Origin: Terriglobia bacterium
Lineage (GTDB): Bacteria > Acidobacteriota > Terriglobia > Terriglobales > Acidobacteriaceae
DNA: 64,000 nucleotides
Direction: 5' to 3'
Assembly (NCBI GenBank): GCA_020073495.1
Contig: JAIQFD010000005.1
Location: 177,132 to 241,131 of the forward strand
Position 1 is the stretch's first letter; each line of letters begins with the position of its first letter. The notes under the pieces were generated by a model. The model ran no database searches, was not told the DNA's origin, and saw only the letters and a program-made list of their open reading frames with translations. The position numbers and the translations under genes were made by a program. Positions 42,408-51,240 of this stretch are shown here, piece by piece.

Positions 42408-45400
42408 TGTCCCGGTTCGCGATCAAGAATCCCTACTTCATCATCGTTTGCTGTCTGGCGATCGCCGTCGTGGGGACCACCATCGTGGCCCGCATGCCGG
42501 TGGACCTGTTCCCGCCCATCAATGTCCCCGTCGTCGTCGTGGCTACGTTTTACTCGGGGATGCCGCCCGAGCAGATCGAAACCGACATCACCGGCCGCTT
42601 CGAGCGTTTCTTCACCCTGGGCAGCAATATCGACCACATCGAGTCCCATTCCATGCCCGGCGTCAGCTTGATCAAGATCTACTTCCAGCCGGGCACCGAT
42701 TCCGACGCCGATCTCAGCGAGATCTCCAACCTGGCGATGGCGGACCTCAGAAAGCTGCCTCCCGGCACCCTGCCTCCGGTGGTGCTGAAGTTTGACGCCT
42801 CCAGTCTTCCCGTTTGCCTGATCACGCTGAAAGGCCAGGGACTGAACGAGACGCAGCTCCGCGACCTGGGCCAGTACAACGTCCGCAACCAGGTGGCGAA
42901 CGTCCCCGGCGCCTCGGTGCCTCAGCCCTTTGGCGGCAAGTACCGCCAGATCATGGTCTACGTGGACCCTCTCAAGCTGGAAGCCCACCAGCTCAGCGTC
43001 ATGGACGTGGTGCGCACGGTCAACGACAGCAACCTGATCCTGCCCGCGGGCGACGTGCGCATCGGCTCCGTGGACTACAACCTTTACACCAACAGCCAAC
43101 TGCCGACCACGGAAGAGATCAATCACCTGCCTTTGAAGACCGTGGGCAGCGCCTCCGTGCTGGTGCGCGACGTGGGCAAGGCCATGGACGCGAATCAGAT
43201 CCAGACCAACGTGGTGCGGGTGGATGGCCAACGGTCCGTCTATTTGCCCATCCTCAAGCAGGGCGGCGATACCAACACCATCGCCGTGGTGAATGGCATC
43301 AAGAAAGCCGTGGCCAACCTGACCGATGTGCCCAGGGAGCTGGTCGCCAAGGTGGTCTTCGACCAGTCCGATTTCGTCAAGAAGGCGATCGAGAACCTGC
43401 TGCACGAGGGCGCCCTCGGCTTGATCCTCACCGGCCTCATGATCCTGCTCTTCCTGGGCAGCATGCGCGCCACCGCGGCGGTCTTCCTCTCCATCCCCCT
43501 CTCCGCGCTGGCCGCCTTCCTGGCCATCAGCGCCGGCGGCGGCACGGTGAACACCATGGTGCTGGGCGGGCTGGCGCTGGCCTTTTCCCGCCTCATCGAC
43601 AATTCGGTGGTGGTGCTGGAGAACATCTTCCGCCACATGGAGATGGGCGAACCGCCCGAAGTGGCTGCGGAAAAAGGCGGCCGGGAGGTCGCCCTGCCCG
43701 TGTTGGCGGCGACTTTGACCACCATCGTTGTCTTCTTCCCCGTGATTTTTCTCTACGGCGTCAGCCGCTTCCTCTTCACCGCCCTGGCCCTCGCCGTCGT
43801 GTTCTCCATGCTGGCTTCCTTCTTCGTCGCCATGACTGTGGTGCCTCTGTTCTGCGCCAAGCTGATGAAGTCCGGCCATCTGGTCCACGAGCACCAGGTC
43901 TCCGATTCTCGTTTCGGCCGCGTGGTCAGCATTTTCAACCGTTACTTCGAGAAAATGGTCCGGCGCTACGACCACACTCTCGACCGTTCGCTGTTACGGC
44001 CCATGGCCACCACTCTTGGCCTGGTCGGCGTCTCCCTCCTGTGTTTCTCTCTCTACCCGCTGCTGGGTGTCGCTTACTTCCCGCGCACCGATCCCGGACA
44101 GTTCGTCATCAACCTGAAGGCGCCCTCCGGCACGCGGCTGGAAGTGACCGAGGGCTACATCAAGCAGGTGGAAGAAGAGATTCGCCGCATCGTCCCTCCC
44201 AATGAGTTAGGCATGATCGTCTCCAACGTCGGCATCACCCCGGGATTTGCGGCGATCTACACCCCCAACTCGGCGCAGCATACGGCCTTCGTCCAGGTCA
44301 GCCTGAAGGAAGGCCACAAGGTGGGCAGCTACGAATACATGAATCGGGTCCGCACCGCGCTGAACAAAGGCATGCCGCAACTCAGCACCTACTTCCAGTC
44401 CGGCGGCCTGGTGGATGCGGTGCTGAACCTCGGCTTGCCTGCGCCCATCGATATCCAGGTCAGCGGCATGAACCTGGACTCCGCCTACCAGGTCGCCTCC
44501 GAGATCGCCCACCGTGTCCGGAAGCTCAAAGGCGTGAGCGACATCCTTGTGCCTCAGGACATCGATTATCCGGCGCTGCGCATCGACATCGACCGCGAGC
44601 GCGCCAGCCTGGTCGGCCTCAGCCAGAAAGAGGTGGTGAACAACGTCATCACCGCTCTCACTTCCAACCAGATGATCGCTCCCAGCTTCTGGGTCGATCC
44701 CAAGAGCGGCAACGATTACATGCTGACCGTGCAGTATCAGGAAGAGACGGTGCGGACGCTCCGCGACCTGAAGCAGATCCCGCTGCGCGCGGCCAACGGC
44801 GCACATCCCACGCAGCTCGACGCCGTGGCCAGCATCCAGCCCATCCAGTCGCCTACCGAGGTGGACCACTACCAGTTGCGCCGGGTCATCGACGTTTACG
44901 TCTCCCCTCGCGGGGAAGACCTGGGGTCGTTGACTGGCCCCATCGACAAGATCGTCCGCGAAACCAAACTGCCCGAGGGCGTGCGCGTGGACCTGCGCGG
45001 ATCGGTGCAGGGCATGCGCTCCTCGTTCAAGAGCTTCGGCCTCGGCCTGCTGCTCTCCATCGTGCTGGTGTACCTGATCCTGGTCGCGCAGTTCGAGTCC
45101 TTCGTCGATCCCTTCATCATCCTGTTCGCCATCCCGCCCGGCATCGCCGGTGTGCTGCTGACCTTGCTGCTCACCGGTACCACCATGAACATCATGTCGC
45201 TCATGGGTGTGGTCATGATGGTCGGCATCGTGGTCTCCAACAGCATCCTGATCGTGGACTTCTCGCGCATCCTTTGGCGCGAGGGGCACACCTTGCAGGA
45301 GACCGTCAAGATCGCCAGCCGCATCCGTCTGCGTCCCATCCTGATGACCTCGCTGGCCACCATCATCGGTCTGCTTCCCATGGCGCTGAAACTTGGCACC

Positions 45401-45541
45401 GGCACCGAGGCCTATGCGCCCCTGGCGCGCGCCATCATCGGCGGGCTGCTGGTCTCCGTGGTGGTGACCGTCTATCTCGTCCCGGCGGCGTATCTCTGGG
45501 TACACCAGAAAGATGAACTGTCCCCAGAGGTGCCGGCATGA
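42407..45541 (+). CDS. RND efflux permease, HAE-1-like
   Basis: The start at 42407 (MSRFAIKNPYFIIVCC) gives 1044 residues. The frame shows the N-terminal helix, porter domains (PVVVVATFYSGMPPEQIETDI, FERFFTLGSNIDHIESHS) and TM2-6. TM4 reads FSRLIDNSVVVLENIFRHME: the first aspartate of the AcrB Asp-Asp pair is kept and the second is Asn. TM10-12 (LMGVVMMVGIVVSNSILIVDF, RLRPILMTSLATIIGLLPMAL) are conserved. It is a proton-driven exporter of hydrophobic or amphipathic compounds; the substrate cannot be predicted. It overlaps both neighbours (TGATG upstream, ATGA downstream), so the three pump genes are translationally coupled. Confidence 0.93.
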   Translation: MSRFAIKNPYFIIVCCLAIAVVGTTIVARMPVDLFPPINVPVVVVATFYSGMPPEQIETDITGRFERFFTLGSNIDHIESHSMPGVSLIKIYFQPGTDSDADLSEISNLAMADLRKLPPGTLPPVVLKFDASSLPVCLITLKGQGLNETQLRDLGQYNVRNQVANVPGASVPQPFGGKYRQIMVYVDPLKLEAHQLSVMDVVRTVNDSNLILPAGDVRIGSVDYNLYTNSQLPTTEEINHLPLKTVGSASVLVRDVGKAMDANQIQTNVVRVDGQRSVYLPILKQGGDTNTIAVVNGIKKAVANLTDVPRELVAKVVFDQSDFVKKAIENLLHEGALGLILTGLMILLFLGSMRATAAVFLSIPLSALAAFLAISAGGGTVNTMVLGGLALAFSRLIDNSVVVLENIFRHMEMGEPPEVAAEKGGREVALPVLAATLTTIVVFFPVIFLYGVSRFLFTALALAVVFSMLASFFVAMTVVPLFCAKLMKSGHLVHEHQVSDSRFGRVVSIFNRYFEKMVRRYDHTLDRSLLRPMATTLGLVGVSLLCFSLYPLLGVAYFPRTDPGQFVINLKAPSGTRLEVTEGYIKQVEEEIRRIVPPNELGMIVSNVGITPGFAAIYTPNSAQHTAFVQVSLKEGHKVGSYEYMNRVRTALNKGMPQLSTYFQSGGLVDAVLNLGLPAPIDIQVSGMNLDSAYQVASEIAHRVRKLKGVSDILVPQDIDYPALRIDIDRERASLVGLSQKEVVNNVITALTSNQMIAPSFWVDPKSGNDYMLTVQYQEETVRTLRDLKQIPLRAANGAHPTQLDAVASIQPIQSPTEVDHYQLRRVIDVYVSPRGEDLGSLTGPIDKIVRETKLPEGVRVDLRGSVQGMRSSFKSFGLGLLLSIVLVYLILVAQFESFVDPFIILFAIPPGIAGVLLTLLLTGTTMNIMSLMGVVMMVGIVVSNSILIVDFSRILWREGHTLQETVKIASRIRLRPILMTSLATIIGLLPMALKLGTGTEAYAPLARAIIGGLLVSVVVTVYLVPAAYLWVHQKDELSPEVPA

Positions 45542-46860
45542 TGCGCCTCAGCCGGCCCCTCATCCTGGTTGTCTGTTTTGCGCTGGGAGCCTGGGCGCAG
45601 AGCGCCCCGCCCGCAGCTCCGCAAACCGCTCCGGCTGCTCCCCAGCGTCTATCCTTAAAGGACGCCGAGGCGCTCGCGCTCAAGAACAATCCCCAGCTCT
45701 CGGTGGCGCGCCTCAACGCTCTGGCCCAGCAGCAGGTGACGCGCCAGGTCCGATCCGCGCTCTGGCCCACCTCCACCGGATACATCACCGCGGTCGAGCC
45801 GCACGACAATAGCCGCATCACGGCCGGCGGGCTCAATAACCCGACCGTCTTCGAGCGCGCCGCCGGCGGCGCCTTCTTCTCCCAGTTGATCACCGATTTC
45901 GGCCGCACCGCCAACCTGGTCTCCAGCGCCTCGCTGCGGGCCAAGGCGGAAGACCAGAACGCTATCGCCACCAGGGAACAGATTCTGCTCGCGGTGGACC
46001 AGTCGTTCTACGCTGCGCTCCAGGCCCAGGCCGTGCTCAAGGTCGCGCAGCAGACGGTCGAATCCCGGCAGAACCTCACCGACCAGGTCGAAGCCCTGTT
46101 CAAGAGCAAGCTGAAGTCGGAGCTCGACGCCAGCTTCGCTCGCGTCAATCTCGCTCAGGCCAAACTGCTTCTGCTCGACGCGCAGAACAACGCCAAGGCC
46201 GCGCTGGCCAATCTTTCCGCCGTCCTCGGCTATCCCACGCTCCAGGATTTCGCGCTAGAGGAATCCGCCGAGCCGATCGCGCCTCCGCCCGCCGACGTGG
46301 ATCGGCTCATCGCCCACGCCATGAGCCTGCGCCCCGAGATCCTGGCCCTCGATTTCAACTACCAGTCGGCGCAGAAATTCCGCACCGCCGAGCGCGACCT
46401 GATGCTGCCCAGCATCCGCGCGCTGGGCGCGGTGGGCGGCGCTCCCGCGCGCGACGATCGCATCACCAGCTCCTGGTTCGGCGCCGTCGGGGTGAACGTG
46501 GAGATCCCCATCTTCAACGGATTCCTGTTCTCGGCCCGGGCGCACGAGGCAGACCTCCGCGCCCAGGCCGCACGCGACCTGTTGCGCGACCTGCGCAACC
46601 GCATCTCCCGCGATGTCCGCGACAGTTGGCTCAACGCCAACGGCGCCTACGACCGCATGAGCGTCACCCGCCAGCTCCTCGACCAGGCCAACCTTGCGCT
46701 GAACCTGGCGCAGACCCGCTATAACCTCGGCCTGGGCAATATCGTCGAGCTTAGCCAGGCCCAGCTCCAGCAGACCCAGGCGCAGATCAGCGACACCCAG
46801 GCCGGCTACGATTACCGCCTCGCCCTGGCCACTCTGCGCTTCCAGACCACGGGGCTGTAG
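45538..46860 (+). CDS. TolC-family outer-membrane channel of the second RND pump
   Basis: This 440-residue protein has a signal peptide ending AWAQ and two OEP halves (about 38-230 and 245-438). Typical segments are LSLKDAEALALKNNPQLSVARL, YAALQAQAVLKVAQQTVESRQN and TRYNLGLGNIVELSQAQLQQTQAQ. The start ATG overlaps the permease stop (ATGA); a second ATG follows at 45541. It forms the exit duct of the tripartite system encoded from 41169. An inverted repeat at 46963 follows, towards the convergent PEP-CTERM gene. Confidence 0.92.
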   Translation: MMRLSRPLILVVCFALGAWAQSAPPAAPQTAPAAPQRLSLKDAEALALKNNPQLSVARLNALAQQQVTRQVRSALWPTSTGYITAVEPHDNSRITAGGLNNPTVFERAAGGAFFSQLITDFGRTANLVSSASLRAKAEDQNAIATREQILLAVDQSFYAALQAQAVLKVAQQTVESRQNLTDQVEALFKSKLKSELDASFARVNLAQAKLLLLDAQNNAKAALANLSAVLGYPTLQDFALEESAEPIAPPPADVDRLIAHAMSLRPEILALDFNYQSAQKFRTAERDLMLPSIRALGAVGGAPARDDRITSSWFGAVGVNVEIPIFNGFLFSARAHEADLRAQAARDLLRDLRNRISRDVRDSWLNANGAYDRMSVTRQLLDQANLALNLAQTRYNLGLGNIVELSQAQLQQTQAQISDTQAGYDYRLALATLRFQTTGL

Positions 46861-46962
46861 GAGATGCCGTAGCGGATTGGCGGTGAGAAGGGGATTTCTC
46901 GCCAACGATCGCGTCGCGGGCCGGCGCAAGCGTTGACCTCTGACTTGGCGCGGAGCAAATGA

Positions 46963-46992
46963 AATCCCCCGCTGTTCGCACAACGGGGGATT
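46963..46992. terminator. Hairpin between convergent TolC and PEP-CTERM genes
   Basis: A 9-bp perfect stem AATCCCCCG/CGGGGGATT with a 12-base loop lies between the two stops. It could serve as a bidirectional terminator. Confidence 0.65.
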
Positions 46993-47032
46993 CGGAGTGT
47001 CGGCTATTCGCGCAGGGCCGGAGCCTCTGCGG

Positions 47033-47641
47033 TTACAGGTTGAACTTGCGGCGCAGTACGCCCGCCATACCGATCAAGCCGGAGCCGAACATCGCCAGCG
47101 TGCCAGGCTCAGGTACCGGTTCAAGGTGAATATCGCCGCTGCCCACCACGCCCTGGCCACCGGCTGCGAAGCTGACCGGCGCCGGGTTGATGTCCATGTG
47201 AATCAAGCCAGAGAAGCCCGTTTGGCTCACGGGCAAGCCGAGGAAGGCAAGCAACAGAGGATCCACTGAGCCACTAATGAAGTTGCCGACAAAGGTCATG
47301 CCGCCGCCGCCGTTAAAGCCGAGCTGGGCTGTCAAGAAGATGCCCGAGAAGCAGGGCCCGCCGCAGCCATCGATCGTGATGTTGCCGCCCGTACCCCACG
47401 TGAACGGGTTCCCCACCGAGCCGTCGCCACCGATGGCGCCACCGCTCGTGAGAGACAGTGGCAGGAACAGGAAATTCCCATTCACCTGGACGGTAGTGCT
47501 GGCGGCGTTGAGGGTGCTGCCAACTCCGCCTGCCCACGCCCAATTCCCGCCGGCGAACAGAAAGTCAATATCGCCCGCTGTCGCCAGCGGCACGAAGACC
47601 ACTGCTAGAAGCGCTACTAAAATCACTCTCTTTAGAGACAT
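47033..47641 (-). CDS. PEP-CTERM sorting-domain exported protein
   Basis: This 202-residue protein has a signal peptide (about 1-22, ending ATAG) and a Gly/Asn/Ser-rich beta-type mature region. The C-terminal sorting signal reads VPEPGTLAMFGSGLIGMAGVL followed by RRKFNL: the VPEP motif, a transmembrane segment and a basic tail. Exosortase (XrtA/EpsH type) normally cleaves here and hands the protein to the envelope or an exopolysaccharide matrix. No exosortase gene lies in the window. The middle region has no known domain. A sigma-54-type promoter lies about 115 bp upstream (47755). Confidence 0.9.
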   Translation of the reverse strand: MSLKRVILVALLAVVFVPLATAGDIDFLFAGGNWAWAGGVGSTLNAASTTVQVNGNFLFLPLSLTSGGAIGGDGSVGNPFTWGTGGNITIDGCGGPCFSGIFLTAQLGFNGGGGMTFVGNFISGSVDPLLLAFLGLPVSQTGFSGLIHMDINPAPVSFAAGGQGVVGSGDIHLEPVPEPGTLAMFGSGLIGMAGVLRRKFNL

Positions 47642-47754
47642 CGTCTTCTCCTTCCGACACTCCCTCGGGAGTCCTGTGAACGAGCTTCCGGAGCAGCGGA
47701 GAAAAACTGGGGGAACCGTTTACTCCTGCTGAGCCATATACCCGGTTAAGGTTT

Positions 47755-47770
47755 AGCACCTTTACTGCCA
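47755..47770 (-). promoter_or_regulatory. Sigma-54 (-24/-12) promoter of the PEP-CTERM gene
   Basis: On the reverse strand the sequence is TGGCAG-TAAAG-GTGCT: the GG of the -24 box and the GC of the -12 box have the required 12-base register, and TGGCA matches fully. An inverted repeat TTGAA-N4-TTCAA (47775-47788) lies just upstream. Initiation would fall near 47743, about 100 bases before the start codon. Confidence 0.65.
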
Positions 47771-47865
47771 AACCTTGAAATTATTCAAACAACTGAAAAC
47801 AAAGAACTTGTCAAATGCATCCACATGCGCCGAATACGCCAAAGCTGCAAATGTCTGCACATGAG

Positions 47866-47908
47866 TGACAAGCGGGTGCGGGTCTGGTTGGGCCTACCCC
47901 GCTTGTCA
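47866..47908. repeat. Perfect 11-bp inverted repeat in the PEP-CTERM/deacetylase intergenic region
   Basis: TGACAAGCGGG (47866-47876) and its exact complement CCCGCTTGTCA (47898-47908) are separated by 21 bases. The repeat lies about 100 bp upstream of the sigma-54 promoter at 47755, where enhancer-binding proteins usually bind. The 533-bp gap from 47642 to 48174 holds no gene. Its other visible feature is a 12-base palindrome CACTCATGAGTG at 48126. Confidence 0.55.
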
Positions 47909-48140
47909 AGCTCTCTCCCGCGCCGCTTAGCGGAGCGGGGGGACTCTGCGGCTAGTTACCTCGCAGCATCCAGCACTCTTCTCTTATGCATTCTTCCGGC
48001 CAATACCTCACCAAGTCTAAGTCTCTTATTTTTAACGACTTACTTTTGTCGCGCAGCTCTCTGTTGATAAACAAGTTGCAAACTTCTGCATATCCCAAGG
48101 GAAAGACTTAGGACTTTTGTCCATACACTCATGAGTGAGC

Positions 48141-48156
48141 TGGCAGGTTTCCCGCC
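48141..48156 (+). promoter_or_regulatory. Possible weak sigma-54 promoter before the deacetylase gene
   Basis: TGGCAG-GTTTC-CCGCC has a full -24 box and the GC of the -12 box in register, but TTGC is replaced by CCGC. Initiation would be only a few bases before the annotated GTG, so either the start codon is further downstream or this is a chance match. Confidence 0.3.
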
Positions 48157-48174
48157 ATGTTATAGTCTTGCTCC

Positions 48175-49104
48175 GTGACCGCCTCCGGCACATCCCTCCG
48201 AACTCCCGATTCTTCAACAGGTTGGCCGTGTTTCTCCCCAGACGGCCTGAGCGTGGATGTCGAGGATTACTATCACGTCGAAGCCTTCGCCGATCGCATT
48301 TCCCCGGAGGATTGGATCCGTTATCCCAGCCGTGTGGTCGACAATACCCGCCACGTGCTCGAGCTGCTGGCCGAGCTGGGCGCCAAAGCAACCTTTTTCG
48401 TGTTAGGTCACGTGGCTGAGAACAAGCCGATTCTCGTGCGCGAGATCCTCGCCGCCGGTCACGAAGTGGGCTGTCACAGCTACCGTCACCGTCGGATCCA
48501 CACGCTCACGCCCGAGCAATTCCGCGAGGATACCCGTCGCGCGCTGCGCGTCATCCAGGACGCCGGCGGGCGCGAGGTGCTCGGCTATCGCGCGCCCACT
48601 TTTTCTGTCATCAAGCAGTCTCTATGGGCCATCCCGATCCTGGCGGAGGAAGGTTTCCTCTACGACTCCAGCGTGTATCCCGTGGTGCACGACACTTACG
48701 GCATACCCGAGGCGCCGCGCCATCTCTATCGCTGGGAGTTCGTCGGCGGCTCGCTGTTCGAGATCCCGCCGCTGACCGTCTCCGTCCTCGGACGCAATTT
48801 GCCGGTCGGCGGGGGCGGCTACCTGCGTAACTTGCCGATGTGGTACACCCGCTGGGCCGTGCGTCGCATCCGAGAGCGCGAACATCGCCCGGTCTTGGTG
48901 TACCTGCATCCCTGGGAGGTCGATCCCACGCAGCCCCGCCTCGAGGGGAGCTGGAAATCGAAGGTCCGGCATTATCGCAACCTCGAGGTCATGGAGGAGC
49001 GTCTACGCGAAGTCATCCGCGGCGGCCGCTTCCGCCCCTTGAAGGATGTTCTCGCGGCCCACCGCGATCACGATGCGATTCCGGCGTACCCCCTGAAGGC
49101 ATAG
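48175..49104 (+). CDS. XrtA-type polysaccharide deacetylase (NodB domain with DUF3473)
   Basis: This 309-residue protein shows the family hallmark LSVDVEDYYHVEAF near residues 25-38, where D28 and D31 would be active-site acids. The NodB metal-site motif is HEVGCHSYRHRRIH (H at S/H/RH), with GYRAPTFSV and the C-terminal DUF3473 pattern VLVYLHPWEVDP. It removes acetyl groups from an exopolysaccharide, in the cytoplasm or at the membrane. Genes of this type mark exosortase/PEP-CTERM exopolysaccharide loci. The annotated start is GTG at 48175, without a ribosome site; the first 24 residues are not conserved, so a start near the VDVEDYYH motif is possible. It runs convergently to the sigma-54 activator gene. 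Confidence 0.88.
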   Translation: MTASGTSLRTPDSSTGWPCFSPDGLSVDVEDYYHVEAFADRISPEDWIRYPSRVVDNTRHVLELLAELGAKATFFVLGHVAENKPILVREILAAGHEVGCHSYRHRRIHTLTPEQFREDTRRALRVIQDAGGREVLGYRAPTFSVIKQSLWAIPILAEEGFLYDSSVYPVVHDTYGIPEAPRHLYRWEFVGGSLFEIPPLTVSVLGRNLPVGGGGYLRNLPMWYTRWAVRRIREREHRPVLVYLHPWEVDPTQPRLEGSWKSKVRHYRNLEVMEERLREVIRGGRFRPLKDVLAAHRDHDAIPAYPLKA

Positions 49105-49128
49105 CTCCGGGGGATCGGCGCAGGAAAA

Positions 49129-49154
49129 AGGCCGCAGCGGATCTGCCGCGGCCT
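49129..49154 (-). terminator. Terminator between the deacetylase and the sigma-54 activator genes
   Basis: The stem AGGCCGC/GCGGCCT continues inward with a bulge, and on the reverse strand it ends in TTTTT. It lies 21 bp past the stop of the activator gene at 49175. Confidence 0.75.
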
Positions 49155-49174
49155 CTTGACCTTATCTGGTCACT

Positions 49175-50197
49175 CTATTCTTCGTTTGCCGCGCGGTTCG
49201 ATGGCAGGCCCGCATCGCGGATCTTGTACAACAGCGCGCGGTAGCTGATGCTGAGCGCACGCGCCGCTCGCTTGCGGTTCCAGTTGTTCGCCTGCAGCGC
49301 CTTCAGGATCACCTGTCGCTCCAGCTCCCGCACCGCGTCGCGCGTCACCCGCTTGAGCGAGATCTTCCCATCCGGCGGGATATCGGGCACCAGCGGGTTC
49401 TGGGTTTGGTTGACCAGTTCTCCCGTGACCGATTCTTCCGACCCCAGGATCACGTAGCGCTTGACCAGGTTCTCCAGTTCGCGCACGTTGCCCGGCCAGG
49501 CGTAGTTCTGCATCAAGCGCATCGTTTGTCCCGAGAGCGGCCTCGTCTTCAGGCTGTACTTCGCGTTGTAGAAGTCCAGGAAGTAGGCGGCGAGATCGGG
49601 GATGTCGACCGCGCGATCGCGCAGCGCCGGCAATTGCAGGTTCACCACGTTGATGCGATAGAACAGGTCTTGCCGGAAGTTCCCGTTCTCGATCTCCTGT
49701 TCCAGCGGGCGGTTGGTGGCGCAAATCACGCGCAGCTCCACTTGCGTGTCGTCCTGTCCGCCCAAGCGGCAGAACTGACCGTCCTGCAGGAATTGCAGCA
49801 GCTTTGCCTGCAGACCCAGATCCAGGTCCCCGATCTCATCGAGGAACAACACGCCGCCGTGGGCAGCCTCGACGCGTCCCGGCTTCGCCCCGTAGGCGCC
49901 GGTGAACGCTCCCTTCTCGTAGCCGAACAGTTCGCTTTCCAGCAACGTGCCCGGGATGGCCGGACAGTTCACTTTGACCATCGGCCCATCCGCCAGTGGC
50001 GACCGCTGGTGGATCAGGCGGGCTATCACTTCTTTGCCGGTCCCGCTCTCTCCCTGAATCAAGACCGGGATGCTGGCGGCACTGATTTTCTCCACCTTAT
50101 GCCGCACCATTGCCATCCCGTCGGAACGGCCAAAAATCACCTCATCGGGGGGAAGATCCTGCGCTTGCGGTGGTCGAGCACCTGCGGTCTGCACCAT
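49175..50197 (-). CDS. Sigma-54-dependent activator without receiver domain
   Basis: This 340-residue protein consists of an AAA+ domain (about 20-250) and a Fis-type helix-turn-helix (about 300-332, NWNRKRAARALSISYRALLY). Walker A is GESGTGKE, the sigma-54 contact loop GYEKGAFTGA is canonical, Walker B is GVLFLDEIGDL, and the arginine region WPGNVRELEN is intact. There is no N-terminal receiver or sensor domain, so activity must be set by expression level, by a partner, or be constitutive, as for PspF. The HTH closely resembles that of the activator at 52180 (both end SYRALLYK/SYKALLYK), suggesting overlapping targets. Its promoter carries a sigma-54-type site, implying autoregulation or control by the other activator. 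Confidence 0.92.
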   Translation of the reverse strand: MVQTAGARPPQAQDLPPDEVIFGRSDGMAMVRHKVEKISAASIPVLIQGESGTGKEVIARLIHQRSPLADGPMVKVNCPAIPGTLLESELFGYEKGAFTGAYGAKPGRVEAAHGGVLFLDEIGDLDLGLQAKLLQFLQDGQFCRLGGQDDTQVELRVICATNRPLEQEIENGNFRQDLFYRINVVNLQLPALRDRAVDIPDLAAYFLDFYNAKYSLKTRPLSGQTMRLMQNYAWPGNVRELENLVKRYVILGSEESVTGELVNQTQNPLVPDIPPDGKISLKRVTRDAVRELERQVILKALQANNWNRKRAARALSISYRALLYKIRDAGLPSNRAANEE

Positions 50198-50251
50198 ATT
50201 CTTGTCTCACTTCGAGATAGAATGTGCGGGGGATACACTGAATCAATGTTT

Positions 50252-50267
50252 TGCACTTAAAGCGCCA
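50252..50267 (-). promoter_or_regulatory. Sigma-54 (-24/-12) promoter of the activator gene
   Basis: On the reverse strand TGGCGC-TTTAA-GTGCA matches the -24 GG and -12 GC in exact 12-base register. It lies 55 bp upstream of the start codon at 50197. Confidence 0.6.
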
Positions 50268-50412
50268 AACATTGCACTCTAGCATGCCTAGAGGAAGCTA
50301 TCTGCGGTGTTTCGCTGTAGAACAAGCCATCCAATTTCAACAACTTGGGAAAACTAGGGAATTAGGGGCACACTGCGGCCTGCAAGCGAGCAGGGAAAAA
50401 GTGAAAACATTT

Positions 50413-50796
50413 TCACACGTAGGAAGGAATTTTCCTCTTGCGGAGGCCGACCTTAGACCGCTTCGGGGGGTTCAGGATGTTGGCGAACTTGAGTCCCCAA
50501 AGCTGGTAGCTCTCGCCCATCGTCACTCGCACCAGTTTGGCACGCATCCGGCGCACTGACTTCGGAAGGCTGATGGCACGGGGCACGGGAGCGACCGGAA
50601 TCTCCAGCGAAAGCCTTACACAACGCGGCAATTGCCGCCGCGTTGCTACCAGCGCCCCTCCCGCGCTGATGTTCAGCGCCGTTGCGAATTCCAGGAATTC
50701 CTTGCCGTCTTCGGCGGTGCCGCGGATGAACACTGGGATTGCCAGAGGAATCCGCTGCCACTTCCTTTGGTCTGAACGTGCACGTTTGCGGGCCAC
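50413..50796 (-). CDS. PilZ domain protein (c-di-GMP effector)
   Basis: This 127-residue protein starts at GTG with GGAG 6 bp upstream. It contains the PilZ signature: RKWQR (RxxxR) at about 11-15 and NISAGG (N/DxSxxG) near 43-48. It should bind cyclic di-GMP and act as a small adaptor in polysaccharide or motility control. It is a single-domain protein in the cytoplasm with a basic C-terminus. The 216-bp gap to the next activator gene carries that gene's sigma-54 site, so the two are separate units. A sigma-54-type site precedes this gene too (50836). Confidence 0.85.
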   Translation of the reverse strand: MARKRARSDQRKWQRIPLAIPVFIRGTAEDGKEFLEFATALNISAGGALVATRRQLPRCVRLSLEIPVAPVPRAISLPKSVRRMRAKLVRVTMGESYQLWGLKFANILNPPKRSKVGLRKRKIPSYV

Positions 50797-50835
50797 GGGC
50801 GCTCCTCACTGCGATAGTGTTCATCCGTTCCTCCC

Positions 50836-50851
50836 GCACTCTGGATGCCAA
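50836..50851 (-). promoter_or_regulatory. Sigma-54 (-24/-12) promoter of the PilZ gene
   Basis: On the reverse strand TGGCAT-CCAGA-GTGCG has both invariant dinucleotides in register. It lies 40 bp upstream of the PilZ start. The remaining stretch to 51240 holds no gene and probably the histidine kinase promoter. Confidence 0.5.
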
Positions 50852-51240
50852 ACTGGTATGGGTACCCCACAGGACAAAAAGTGCCTTTTCTATCATGTAT
50901 TTACATATACCCCTGTCCTAACGGACAATGACCCTAAGTACCTAGTTGAAACCGCAATCTTTTTCCTTTACGGTGCAAGTTTCTTACATTTGTTCCTTGA
51001 CACTCCAGAACAGCTGCCTTACCATCCAATCTCCCCCTCCCCTCAACGGCCTACGACTCGATGGCTCTTAAGGCCAGCAAGTGTGTGGTTAGTGTGGGCT
51101 AATGGTGTTTCCCCCTGTTTTTGGCCTTGTTTTTGGTAGATGATACGGGGAGCCCACGTGCTCCGTCGTGCACTCCGGGGTGCGCACGATCGGTCGTAGG
51201 ATCAACCCAAACCCTGCTGTCGCAACACGATAGATTTGCC

